A DNA stretch of 64,000 nt from Hymenobacter duratus (lineage in GTDB: Bacteria > Bacteroidota > Bacteroidia > Cytophagales > Hymenobacteraceae): positions 1,260,501 to 1,324,500 of the forward strand of contig NZ_JACWZZ010000001.1 of NCBI RefSeq assembly GCF_014698995.1. Direction: 5' to 3'. Made by a program: the position numbers and the translations under genes. Shown here one piece after another: positions 56,733 through 64,000 of this stretch. The notes below the pieces were generated by a model. That model did not search any database, had not been told where the DNA came from, and saw only the letters and a program-made list of their open reading frames with translations. Position 1 is the stretch's first letter; the number at the start of each line of letters is the position of its first letter.

Positions 56733-56817
56733 GTCATCCTGAGCAGAGCGAAGGACCCTATCACACGTGAATGAGTCGTTCTAACGTGGCAAGGTCCTTC
56801 GCTCTGCTCAGGATGAC
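56733..56817. repeat. Inverted repeat with 25-bp perfect arms
   Basis: 56733-56757 is the exact reverse complement of 56793-56817, separated by 35 bases that contain a looser CACGT/ACGTG pair. The arm begins GTCATCCTGAGCAGAGCGAA, a type of sequence I recall as a frequent intergenic repeat in related genomes (not checked). It lies between the minus-strand Ppx and methyltransferase genes, 22 bases from the stop codon of the latter. Confidence 0.9.
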
Positions 56818-56839
56818 AGGGTCCCAGTGTCCGGCCAGC

Positions 56840-57724
56840 TTACGTGGCGAACCGGCAGAATGTGCCCAGCGGCAGCTTGCGGGCGGCTTGGTCGTGCAGG
56901 TAGATTTCCCCGATTTCGCGCTTGTCGCGCATGTTGGGAAATATTTCGCCTACCAGATTGTCGAGAATGAGGGCCGAGAAACCCAGCGAGTACAGGTTCA
57001 CGAGGAAGAAGTGGTCCTGCGGGTCGAGCAGCTCTTTGCAAAGCTTGAGCATTTCGTTGAGCTCGTCTTCCAGCTGCCACTTCTCGCCGTTGGGGCCGCG
57101 GCCGTAGGCGGGCGGGTCGAGGATGAGGCCCTGGTACTTGCTGCCGCGCTTTACCTCGCGCCGCACGTATTTCATGGCGTCTTCCACCAGCCAGCGCACG
57201 CCGTCGAGGTTGCTGGCTTCCATGTTGTCGCGGGCCCAGAAGTTAACCTGCTTCACCGAGTCGAGGTGCGTGACGTCGGCGCCGGCGGCGCGGGCGGCCA
57301 GCGTGGCCGCGCCGGTGTAGGCAAACAGGTTGAGCACGCGCGGTACGGCGGCTTTGCGCTTGCGGGTCTGGTTGTAAATGAACTGCCAGTTGGGGTCCTG
57401 CTCCGGAAACAGCCCCACGTGCTTAAACGACGACATGCCCAGCCGAAACCGCAGCTTCAGGCCGTCGGGCCGCTCGTAACCAATCAGCCACTGCTCGGGC
57501 GTACCGGGCTTGATTTTCCACTGTCCGCGCTCCTGGCTGCCTTTTTCGCGGGTGAAGGTGGCGTTGGCGCGCTGCCACTCCGAGGCCGGCAGGTGCGGGT
57601 CCCAGATGGCCTGGGGCTCGGGCCGGGCCAAGATGTGCTGGCCGAAACGCTCCAGCTTCTCGAAGTTGCCGGCGTCAATCAGCTCGTAGTCGGCCCAGGG
57701 GCTCGTGGTCAGAAACGTGTACAT
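56840..57724 (-). CDS. Class I SAM-dependent methyltransferase
   Basis: 294 residues from the ATG at 57724 (MYTFLTTSPWADYELIDAGN). The Rossmann-type motif I is VLNLFAYTGAATLAARAAGA, followed by an acidic residue (THLDSVKQ), and motif IV is LILDPPAYGRG. It resembles the RlmI/RlmK-like rRNA cytosine methyltransferase group but lacks a PUA domain, so the target (rRNA or other) is open. Upstream codons back to 58132 overlap the oppositely oriented DinB gene and are not used. A perfect TACCTTTG lies 35 bases upstream. Confidence 0.92.
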   Translation of the reverse strand: MYTFLTTSPWADYELIDAGNFEKLERFGQHILARPEPQAIWDPHLPASEWQRANATFTREKGSQERGQWKIKPGTPEQWLIGYERPDGLKLRFRLGMSSFKHVGLFPEQDPNWQFIYNQTRKRKAAVPRVLNLFAYTGAATLAARAAGADVTHLDSVKQVNFWARDNMEASNLDGVRWLVEDAMKYVRREVKRGSKYQGLILDPPAYGRGPNGEKWQLEDELNEMLKLCKELLDPQDHFFLVNLYSLGFSALILDNLVGEIFPNMRDKREIGEIYLHDQAARKLPLGTFCRFAT

Positions 57725-57758
57725 AGAACTACTTTTAGGCTGCTGGTAGGCAGGCGGG

Positions 57759-57766
57759 CAAAGGTA
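57759..57766 (-). promoter_or_regulatory. Promoter of the methyltransferase gene
   Basis: On the minus strand 57766 to 57759 reads TACCTTTG, a perfect -7 box. No TTTG is seen at the -33 position. The expected leader is about 30 bases. Confidence 0.6.
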
Positions 57767-57826
57767 CGGCATGGCGCAGTTTCGGCCGGCACCGTATATG
57801 GCCATAAAAGAAGCAGACTGAAAATC

Positions 57827-58297
57827 ATGCGCGAAACTCAACGAATAGCAGACCAGTTGCGGCGTGCTTTTGATGGTGATGCCTGGTCGGGACCGAGCTT
57901 GCAGGCTACGCTGGCGGGCACTTCGGCGGCCCAGGCCGCGGCGCACCCGCTGGCCGGCGTGCACAGCATCGGGGAGTTGGTGCGCCACTTGACCACGTGG
58001 GCTGGTACCGTGGCTTGGCGGGTGGAGCAACAGCAGCAAACGCCGCTTACTAATGAGGATTGGCCGGCTTTTGCAACGGAGCCTGATGAAAGGCAATGGC
58101 AGCTGGTGCAGCAGGAACTCCAGAGCGCCCACCAGCGGTTACTAGCTGCCACCGAGGCCCTAAATGATGCTTCGTTGGAAACCAGGGTGTTGCAAGCAGA
58201 TGGCTCCCAAGTGACGCTCTATGTGCTGCTGCATGGTAGTGCGCAGCACTACCTTTACCACGCCGGCCAGATTGCCTTGCTGCGCAAATTTCTCTGA
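57827..58297 (+). CDS. DinB-like protein
   Basis: 156 residues from ATG 57827 (MRETQRIADQLRRAFDGDAW), a four-helix DinB/YfiT-type protein. The metal-binding histidines expected of the fold are seen in LAGVHSIGELVRHLTTWAG and LHGSAQHYLYHAGQIALLRK. Members act as metal-dependent thiol transferases or hydrolases; the substrate here is unknown. The start codon is 103 bases from the divergent methyltransferase start. A far longer open frame (from 56771) runs antisense through the methyltransferase and is rejected. Confidence 0.9.
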   Translation: MRETQRIADQLRRAFDGDAWSGPSLQATLAGTSAAQAAAHPLAGVHSIGELVRHLTTWAGTVAWRVEQQQQTPLTNEDWPAFATEPDERQWQLVQQELQSAHQRLLAATEALNDASLETRVLQADGSQVTLYVLLHGSAQHYLYHAGQIALLRKFL

Positions 58298-58313
58298 TTA
58301 CACCTCTGCTTCC

Positions 58314-59108
58314 GTGACGCTTCCCTTCTTCAAATACCAAGGCACCGGCAACGACTTCGTGATGATGGACGACCGTTCCCATCAGTTCGACGAAACCAAC
58401 CACACGCTGGTGCGCCACCTCTGCGACCGGCGCCGCGGCATCGGGGCCGACGGGTTGATTCTGCTGCGCCAGCATCCACAGTACGATTTTGAGATGGTGT
58501 ATTTCAATGCCGACGGCTATTTGGGCTCTATGTGTGGCAACGGCGGGCGCTGCACCGTGGCGTTTGCGCGGCAGCTGGGCGTCATCAAAACCGACACCAC
58601 GTTTCTGGCCGCCGATGGCCCGCACAAGGCCCGGGTAGATGCCGACGGCACCGTGCATCTGCGCATGCAGGACGTGCCTGGCCAGCAGGACATAGACGAC
58701 TGTGGCGTGTTTCTGGATACCGGCTCGCCCCACTTGGTGCGCTTTCAGGCCGCCAGCACCCTGGCCGAGCTGGATGTGTTTGCCGAAGGCCGCGCCATTC
58801 GCTACAATGAGCGTTTCCGGGAAAAAGGCACCAATGTAAATTTTGTGGAAGCGCCTGCCGCACCGGGGCAGCCTTGGCAGGTCCGCACCTACGAGCGGGG
58901 CGTGGAAGACGAAACCCTGAGCTGCGGCACCGGCGTCACGGCGGTAGCTTTGGCGGCTTCGCAGCGCGGCGCGGCCAGCCCTGTGCATCTGCGCACCCCC
59001 GGCGGCGACCTGCGCGTCACGTTCGAGACTCACCCCGATGGGACCTTCACGAACGTATACCTCAGTGGCCCTGCCACGCGGGTTTTCGAGGGAAAAGTGG
59101 AGGTGTAA
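58314..59108 (+). CDS. dapF: Diaminopimelate epimerase
   Basis: Interconverts LL- and meso-diaminopimelate for lysine and peptidoglycan. 264 residues if read from the GTG at 58314, giving MTLPFFKYQGTGNDFVMMDD, which fits the family start. The two catalytic cysteines are Cys74 (GSMCGNGGRC) and Cys204 (TLSCGTGVTA). It lies 16 bases after the DinB-like gene. The open frame extends back into that gene (58221) and the extra part is not homologous. Confidence 0.95.
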   Translation: MTLPFFKYQGTGNDFVMMDDRSHQFDETNHTLVRHLCDRRRGIGADGLILLRQHPQYDFEMVYFNADGYLGSMCGNGGRCTVAFARQLGVIKTDTTFLAADGPHKARVDADGTVHLRMQDVPGQQDIDDCGVFLDTGSPHLVRFQAASTLAELDVFAEGRAIRYNERFREKGTNVNFVEAPAAPGQPWQVRTYERGVEDETLSCGTGVTAVALAASQRGAASPVHLRTPGGDLRVTFETHPDGTFTNVYLSGPATRVFEGKVEV

Positions 59109-59165
59109 GCCCACCCGCTGCCGATTCTGAAACGAGGGCATTCGTCCCACTTACTTCCCGCGTCT

Positions 59166-59681
59166 ATGCTCCGTTCCGACCTGGTTTTCCTGCGCCCTCT
59201 GGAAGCCGAAGACCTCGAATTCCTGTACGCACTGGAAAACGACCCCGCCGTGTGGAGCGTGTCGGATACGCTGGCGCCGGTGTCGCGCCACACGCTTCGG
59301 CAGTACCTCAACAATGCCGCCGCCGACTTTCATGAGGTGCGGCAGCTGCGGCTGGTACTGTGTGCCACCACTACGCAGGAGGCAGTCGGAACCGTCGATT
59401 TATTCGGGTTTGAGCCGCTGCACCAGCGGGCTGGGGTGGGCATCATGGTGCTGGCCCGGCACCAGCGGCAAGGTTACGCGCGGGCCGCGCTGGCGCTATT
59501 GCGGCCCTATGCCCGGCAGGTACTGCGGCTGCACCAGCTTCACTGCACCATAGCTACTGATAACACTGCCAGCTTACAGCTATTTGAGGCGGCTGGCTAC
59601 AAAAGAGTGGGAGTGCGGCTGGAATGGCTGCGCACGGCCGACGGCTGGCAGAACGCCGTGGAAATGCAGCAGTTGCTATAA
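59166..59681 (+). CDS. GNAT-family N-acetyltransferase
   Basis: 171 residues of the RimJ/RimL-like type. MLRSDLVFLRPLEAEDLEFL is the usual start. Acetyl-CoA-binding motif A is IMVLARHQRQGYARAALALL (Q/R-x-x-G-x-A), and motif B is LHCTIATDNTASLQLFEAAG followed by YKRVG. The substrate (a protein N-terminus, spermidine or an antibiotic) cannot be told from sequence. It lies 57 bases after dapF and may share its transcript. Confidence 0.92.
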   Translation: MLRSDLVFLRPLEAEDLEFLYALENDPAVWSVSDTLAPVSRHTLRQYLNNAAADFHEVRQLRLVLCATTTQEAVGTVDLFGFEPLHQRAGVGIMVLARHQRQGYARAALALLRPYARQVLRLHQLHCTIATDNTASLQLFEAAGYKRVGVRLEWLRTADGWQNAVEMQQLL

Positions 59682-59847
59682 TAATACAGTTGAGCTATTG
59701 GTTTTAGTGAACGAATGCCAAAGGAATTAGTGTTAGCTCGTCAATATCCTTTTAAATGCCCGGGCGTATAGGATATCGTGTGTGCCGGTAAGTAGTCGTT
59801 TCTGTTCGGCGACTAGGCTCCATGTTACCTCCATCTCTACTGCAATT

Positions 59848-61110
59848 ATGCCGCTGACTCCGCCAGTGGACTCGAAGGACTATGCCTTTGATCCTGACCC
59901 AGCTACCCCTTCTGCTTCCGACGCTTCTGCCATACCGCTTCACCCCATTCTTCCCGATGTAGTCTGCTTTGCCCATTTGCACTGGGACTTTGTGTGGCAG
60001 CGTCCGCAGCATCTGATGTCACGCTTTGCACAGCAGGGGCGGGTTTTCTACGTGGAAGAAGCGTTTTTCCACAACGATGACTTGATTGAGCCGCATGTGG
60101 AGGTGAAAGAGCGACAACACGGTCTGAAAGTGTTGGTCGTGCACCTGCCCAACCGCCTGCGCGCCGATGAAGGGGCTGCCGAGCAGGTTCAGTTTGAAGT
60201 GTTGACCCGCTTTTTTGACGAGCAGGGAGTCGAAAACTTCATTGGATGGTACTATACGCCCATGGCATTGGGCAAGTCGCGCCGTTTCCAGCCCGCCCTG
60301 ACCGTGTACGATTGCATGGACGAGTTGGCGGCGTTCAAGTTTGCGCCGCCCACGCTGCAAGAGCGGGAGCAGGAGCTATTCCAGAAAGCAGATCTGGTAT
60401 TCACCGGCGGCCACACGCTCTACGAAGCCAAGCGCCAGCAGCATCCCGATGCGCACCCGTTCCCCAGCAGCATCGACAAAGACCACTTCGGGCAGGCCCG
60501 CCGCGACATCACTGAGCCTGCCGACCAGGCCAATATTGCGCACCCCCGGATCGGGTTTTTTGGGGTAGTAGACGAGCGGCTTGATATTGAGCTGCTGGGT
60601 CAGTTGGCCGAAACCTACCCTGAATGGCAGTTCGTCATCATCGGGCCCGTGGTCAAAATTGATCCGGCCACACTGCCACGCCACGCCAATATTCATTACC
60701 TCGGCGGCAAAGACTACCAGGAACTACCCGCCTACCTGCGGGGTTGGGATGTAGCTACGCTGCTGTTCGCCGACAACGAAAGCACCAAGTTCATTTCGCC
60801 CACCAAAACGCCGGAGTATTTAGCTGCCGGCCGGCCAGTCGTCAGCACTCCCATCCGCGACGTGGTGCGCCCTTATGGTGAACTGGACCTCGTTCAGATT
60901 GCCGCCACTGCCGATGAGTTCGGCCAGGCCATTGAAAAGGCCCTTACGCAAACCCGCGACGCCGACTGGCAGCGCCGCACCGACGAGTATTTGGCTACCA
61001 TCTCCTGGGACCTGACCTGGGAGCAGATGGTAGGCCTCATGCAGAGCCGCCTCCAGGCCAAAACTACGGCTGCGCCTACTGCGGCAGCTGCTTCCATGTC
61101 TGTTTCCTGA
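59848..61110 (+). CDS. Glycosyltransferase, family 1-like
   Basis: 420 residues from ATG 59848. The N-terminal domain has PDVVCFAHLHWDFVWQRPQH followed by LMSRFAQQGRVFYVEE, typical of a GT-B-type transferase that begins with a WQRPQHL motif. The C-terminal donor-binding domain has HPRIGFFGVVDERLDIELLG and the sugar-nucleotide site STKFISPTKTPEYLAAGRPV. The last 20 residues are Ala/Thr/Ser-rich. It is 35 bases upstream of glf, which makes the donor UDP-galactofuranose, so a galactofuranosyl or related transfer is plausible but unproven. Confidence 0.92.
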   Translation: MPLTPPVDSKDYAFDPDPATPSASDASAIPLHPILPDVVCFAHLHWDFVWQRPQHLMSRFAQQGRVFYVEEAFFHNDDLIEPHVEVKERQHGLKVLVVHLPNRLRADEGAAEQVQFEVLTRFFDEQGVENFIGWYYTPMALGKSRRFQPALTVYDCMDELAAFKFAPPTLQEREQELFQKADLVFTGGHTLYEAKRQQHPDAHPFPSSIDKDHFGQARRDITEPADQANIAHPRIGFFGVVDERLDIELLGQLAETYPEWQFVIIGPVVKIDPATLPRHANIHYLGGKDYQELPAYLRGWDVATLLFADNESTKFISPTKTPEYLAAGRPVVSTPIRDVVRPYGELDLVQIAATADEFGQAIEKALTQTRDADWQRRTDEYLATISWDLTWEQMVGLMQSRLQAKTTAAPTAAAASMSVS

Positions 61111-61145
61111 TTGTTCTTTCTATCAACCACAACACGCTTAAGACT

Positions 61146-62327
61146 ATGTTTGATTACCTGATTGTTGGGGCCGGTTTTGCCGGTAGCGTGCTGGCGGAAC
61201 GGCTGGCTACCCGTTCGAATAAGAAAGTTCTCGTTGTGGATAAGCGCAGCCATATTGCCGGCAACGCCTACGACCATTACAACGAGGAAGGCATATTGGT
61301 CCATAAGTATGGCCCACATATCTTCCATACTAATTCGAAAGACGTATTCGAGTATCTCTCCAATTTTACTGATTGGCGCCCCTACGAGCACCGCGTGCTG
61401 GCTTCCGTAGACGGACAGCTGGTGCCCATGCCCATCAACCTCGACACCATCAACAAGCTCTATGGCCTGTCGCTGAACAGCTTTGAGGTAGAGCAGTTTC
61501 TGGAGTCGCTGGCCGAGGAGGTGCCCGTTATCCGCACTTCCGAAGATGTGGTAGTGAGTAAGGTAGGGCGGGAGCTGTACGAGAAGTTCTTCCGCAACTA
61601 CACGCGCAAGCAGTGGGGCATGGACCCGTCGGAGCTGGACAAGTCGGTGACGAGCCGCGTGCCTACGCGCACCAACCGCGACGACCGGTACTTCACCGAT
61701 ACCTACCAAGCCATGCCGCTACACGGCTACACCCGCATGTTTGAGCGGATGCTGGACCATCCCAACATCAAGGTGATGCTCAACACCGACTACCACGACA
61801 TCATCGACTTCATTCCCTTTAAGGAAATGATTTTCTCGGGGCCGGTAGACGAGTATTTCGATTTCAAATACGGCAAGCTGCCTTACCGCTCCCTGGAGTT
61901 CAAGCACGAAACCCTGAACCAGGAAAGCTACCTGGCAGCTCCCGTCGTGAACTATCCCAACGACAACCTCTACACGCGCATCACCGAGTTTAAGGCCCTC
62001 ACCGGTCAGAAACACCCCAAAACGGCCATTGTGTATGAGTACCCGAAAGCCGAGGGCGACCCATACTATCCTGTGCCACGCCTCGAAAACGCTGAGTTGT
62101 ATAACAAGTACAAGAAGCTGGCCGACGAAACACCAAACGTACATTTTGTGGGCCGCCTAGCTACCTACAAGTACTACAACATGGACCAGGTAGTGGCACA
62201 GGCTCTCACGCTCTACAAAAAGCTGACAGAGAAGAGCGAAGAAGCTGTAAAAGTGAAAAAGCCTGCTATTACGGGCTCCGCTTCCATCATGGATAAGCTG
62301 GTGCCGCGCGACCCGGCCAAGGAGTAG
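61146..62327 (+). CDS. glf: UDP-galactopyranose mutase
   Basis: Converts UDP-galactopyranose to UDP-galactofuranose, with reduced FAD as cofactor. 393 residues. The dinucleotide motif is YLIVGAGFAGSVLAERLA, then HIAGNAYDHYNEEGILVHKY and GPHIFHTNSKDVFEYL. The active-site arginines are expected in the KQWGMDPSELDKSVTSRVPT region and near the C-terminus (VHFVGRLATYKYYNMDQVVA). With the glycosyltransferase just upstream it suggests surface polysaccharide or glycan containing galactofuranose. A terminator follows. Confidence 0.96.
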   Translation: MFDYLIVGAGFAGSVLAERLATRSNKKVLVVDKRSHIAGNAYDHYNEEGILVHKYGPHIFHTNSKDVFEYLSNFTDWRPYEHRVLASVDGQLVPMPINLDTINKLYGLSLNSFEVEQFLESLAEEVPVIRTSEDVVVSKVGRELYEKFFRNYTRKQWGMDPSELDKSVTSRVPTRTNRDDRYFTDTYQAMPLHGYTRMFERMLDHPNIKVMLNTDYHDIIDFIPFKEMIFSGPVDEYFDFKYGKLPYRSLEFKHETLNQESYLAAPVVNYPNDNLYTRITEFKALTGQKHPKTAIVYEYPKAEGDPYYPVPRLENAELYNKYKKLADETPNVHFVGRLATYKYYNMDQVVAQALTLYKKLTEKSEEAVKVKKPAITGSASIMDKLVPRDPAKE

Positions 62328-62413
62328 AAGAAATGCTCTGACAAGCAGCGTACTGCCATAAAAGGCACACAATTCTGCTTTTTCTCTTCCTGGCTGCCAA
62401 GTTCGCCGCTTTC

Positions 62414-62456
62414 CGAAACCCCGCACACTCTTTGAGGTAGCGGGGTTTCGTTGTTT
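62414..62456 (+). terminator. Terminator after glf
   Basis: CGAAACCCCGC (62414-62424) pairs with 62440-62450 (11 bp, loop 15 bases with an inner CTC/GAG), followed by TTGTTT. The stem also contains AAA/TTT at its base. Confidence 0.8.
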
Positions 62457-62512
62457 CGGGGGTCGGGGCGACGTAAGGCGGTCTTTCGCCGGGAATTTCC
62501 CGGAAAACCCCT

Positions 62513-62520
62513 TAAATTTG
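62513..62520 (+). promoter_or_regulatory. Promoter of secA
   Basis: TAAATTTG matches TAnnTTTG. The start of transcription is expected near 62526, about 30 bases before the ATG. No TTTG lies at the -33 position. Confidence 0.55.
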
Positions 62521-62556
62521 AGGTACGCCCCGGCGTTTCAGTTAAAAATAAACAGC

Positions 62557-64000
62557 ATGTTTGACTTTCTAGGGAAAACCGTCGCCAAGATTTTCGGAAC
62601 GAAATCGGACCGGGACTTGAAGGAGATTATCCCCTACGTGGCGCTCGTAAACGCCGAATATGCCAAACTGGCACAGCTCTCCGACGACCAGCTGCGCGAG
62701 CACACCAACGAGGTGCGCGCCCGCATTGATGAGCGTCTGAAAAGCATCGACGACCAGATTGCCGGCCTTCATGCCCGTGTCAACGAGGACACGACGCTTG
62801 ACATTGGGCAGAAAGAGCAGCTCTTCGATCAGATTGATGAGCTGGAAAAGCAGCGCAATAAAGATCTGGAAGTGGTGCTGATGGAGGTGCTGCCTGCGGC
62901 CTTTGCCACGGTGAAGGAAACGGCCCGCCGCTACAAGGAAAACGGCCAGTTGGTGGTAACCGCCACCGATTACGACCGGGAATATTCCAAGCGCAAAAAG
63001 AACGTCACCATCGACGGCGACAAAGCCATCTGGAGCAACAAGTGGTTGGCGGCCGGCGCCGAAATCACCTGGGACATGGTACACTACGACGTCCAGATCA
63101 TCGGGGGCGTGGTGCTGCACCAGGGCAAGATTTCGGAAATGGCCACGGGCGAAGGCAAGACCCTCGTTTCGACGCTGCCGGCCTTCCTGAACGCACTGTC
63201 TAAGCGCGGTGTGCACTTGGTAACCGTCAACGATTACCTGGCCAAGCGTGACTCGGAGTGGAATGCGCCGCTGTTCGAATTCCACGGCATCACCGTGGAC
63301 TGCATCGACAAGCACCAGCCCAACACCGACGCCCGCCGCGCCGCCTACGCCGCCGACATCACCTACGGCACCAACAACGAATTCGGCTTCGACTACCTGC
63401 GCGACAACATGGCGCGCGAAACCGGCGAGCTGGTGCAGCGCAAGCACCACTACGCCATGGTCGACGAAGTGGACTCCGTACTGATTGACGATGCCCGGAC
63501 GCCGCTCATCATCTCCGGCCCCGTGCCCCGCGGCGACGTGCACGAGTTCTACCAACTCAAGCCCCGCATTCAGCGCCTCGTAGACGAGCAAAAGAAGCTG
63601 GTGCAGCAGTATTTGGTAGAGGCTCGCAAAGGCATCAAAGAAGGCAAAGAAGGCCCAAAGGAGGGTGAAGCAGGCCTCGCGCTGTTCCGCGCCTATCGTG
63701 GCCTGCCTAAGAGCAAGCCGCTCATCAAGTTCCTGTCGGAAACGGGCATGCGCGCCATTCTGCAGAAGGTGGAAAACCACTACCTCGCCGACAACTCGCG
63801 CCAGATGCCGCAGGCCGACATGCCGCTGTTCTTTACTATCGACGAGAAGAACAACCAGATTGAGCTGACCGAGAAAGGCATTGACCTGATTACGGCTCAG
63901 GGCGAAGACCCGCAGCTGTTCATCATGCCCGACATCGGGGTGGCCATTGCTGAAATCGAGAAAAGCACCACGCTAAAGGACGACGAAAAACTGCACCAGA
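62557..64000 (+). CDS. secA: Preprotein translocase ATPase SecA, 5' part
   Basis: Motor ATPase that drives proteins through SecYEG. The first 481 codons are in the window, and the gene continues past the right edge. It starts [20 protein letters not shown]. Walker A is MATGEGKT (195-202); the DEAD-type motif II VDEVDS lies at 302-307, and [17 protein letters not shown] is conserved. An insertion of charged sequence (about 50-110, [20 protein letters not shown] and following) between the start and Walker A, and another Lys/Glu-rich one ([15 protein letters not shown], about 362-376), lengthen the protein as in other Bacteroidota. Confidence 0.96.
   Translation, partial: MFDFLGKTVAKIFGTKSDRDLKEIIPYVALVNAEYAKLAQLSDDQLREHTNEVRARIDERLKSIDDQIAGLHARVNEDTTLDIGQKEQLFDQIDELEKQRNKDLEVVLMEVLPAAFATVKETARRYKENGQLVVTATDYDREYSKRKKNVTIDGDKAIWSNKWLAAGAEITWDMVHYDVQIIGGVVLHQGKISEMATGEGKTLVSTLPAFLNALSKRGVHLVTVNDYLAKRDSEWNAPLFEFHGITVDCIDKHQPNTDARRAAYAADITYGTNNEFGFDYLRDNMARETGELVQRKHHYAMVDEVDSVLIDDARTPLIISGPVPRGDVHEFYQLKPRIQRLVDEQKKLVQQYLVEARKGIKEGKEGPKEGEAGLALFRAYRGLPKSKPLIKFLSETGMRAILQKVENHYLADNSRQMPQADMPLFFTIDEKNNQIELTEKGIDLITAQGEDPQLFIMPDIGVAIAEIEKSTTLKDDEKLHQ

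Noticed and set aside
56771..58297. 508-codon open frame running antisense through the methyltransferase into the DinB gene
   Set aside because: Only its last 156 codons (from 57827) have DinB-like sequence; the rest is a reverse-strand shadow of the methyltransferase and begins in an inverted repeat.

Overview
This window is a stretch of bacterial chromosome from a member of the Bacteroidota. A pigmented soil or air Cytophagales such as Hymenobacter fits best, although the genus is an inference. Four lines of evidence support this. Genes mostly lack Shine-Dalgarno sequences. Several promoters match the Bacteroidota pattern TAnnTTTG (the rpsL promoter also has TTTG about 20 bases upstream). 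Four secreted proteins end in type IX secretion (T9SS) sorting domains with a YPNP/FPNP-type motif. Finally, the ribosomal proteins carry Bacteroidota-type features (zinc-free L36, long tails on S3, S5, L17 and L22). The DNA is GC-rich, and the ribosomal genes show strong, distinct codon bias.

Bases 1-31,590 form one collinear information-processing block, all on the + strand: rplK-rplA-rplJ-rplL-rpoB-rpoC, two small genes (one unrecognised, one DUF3467), the str genes rpsL-rpsG-fusA, then the S10/spc/alpha genes rpsJ through rplQ including secY, map, infA and rpmJ. tuf is missing from the str group. The block is cut into several transcription units by strong intrinsic terminators, often with a TAnnTTTG promoter touching or following the terminator: between rpoB and rpoC, after rpoC, before rpsL, between rpsJ and rplC, between rpsN and rpsH, between rpsD and rpoA, and between rpoA and rplQ. 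Structured leaders precede rplK, rpoB, rpoC, rpsG, rplC, rpsK and rpsD and are candidates for ribosomal-protein autoregulation.

Bases 31,870-40,900 hold a LytS/LytTR-type two-component pair, enolase, a secreted CARDB-repeat protein with a T9SS tail, a FtsB/DivIC-type division protein, a small secreted unknown, and on the minus strand anhydro-MurNAc kinase (anmK) and an HscA-type Hsp70.

Bases 41,192-48,451 are the most interesting accessory region: a T9SS-exported DUF4331 protein, a membrane-anchored TPR protein, a HupE/UreJ-type membrane protein, a small Cys/His-rich exported protein, and a TonB-dependent receptor with a His-containing plug. Together these look like an envelope module, plausibly for metal handling. 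The function is not established from sequence.

Bases 48,452-56,652 contain two paralogous L,D-transpeptidase-fold proteins flanking a large secreted GH13 alpha-amylase, another T9SS cargo protein, an Ldh-family dehydrogenase and a Ppx/GppA phosphatase. Bases 56,840-64,000 contain a SAM methyltransferase, a DinB-like protein, dapF, a GNAT acetyltransferase, a glycosyltransferase next to UDP-galactopyranose mutase (glf), and the 5' part of secA, which runs off the window. Intergenic spaces from about 13 kb onward carry several conspicuous inverted-repeat elements (27-39 bp arms). No tRNA, rRNA, CRISPR array, transposase or phage gene was recognised.
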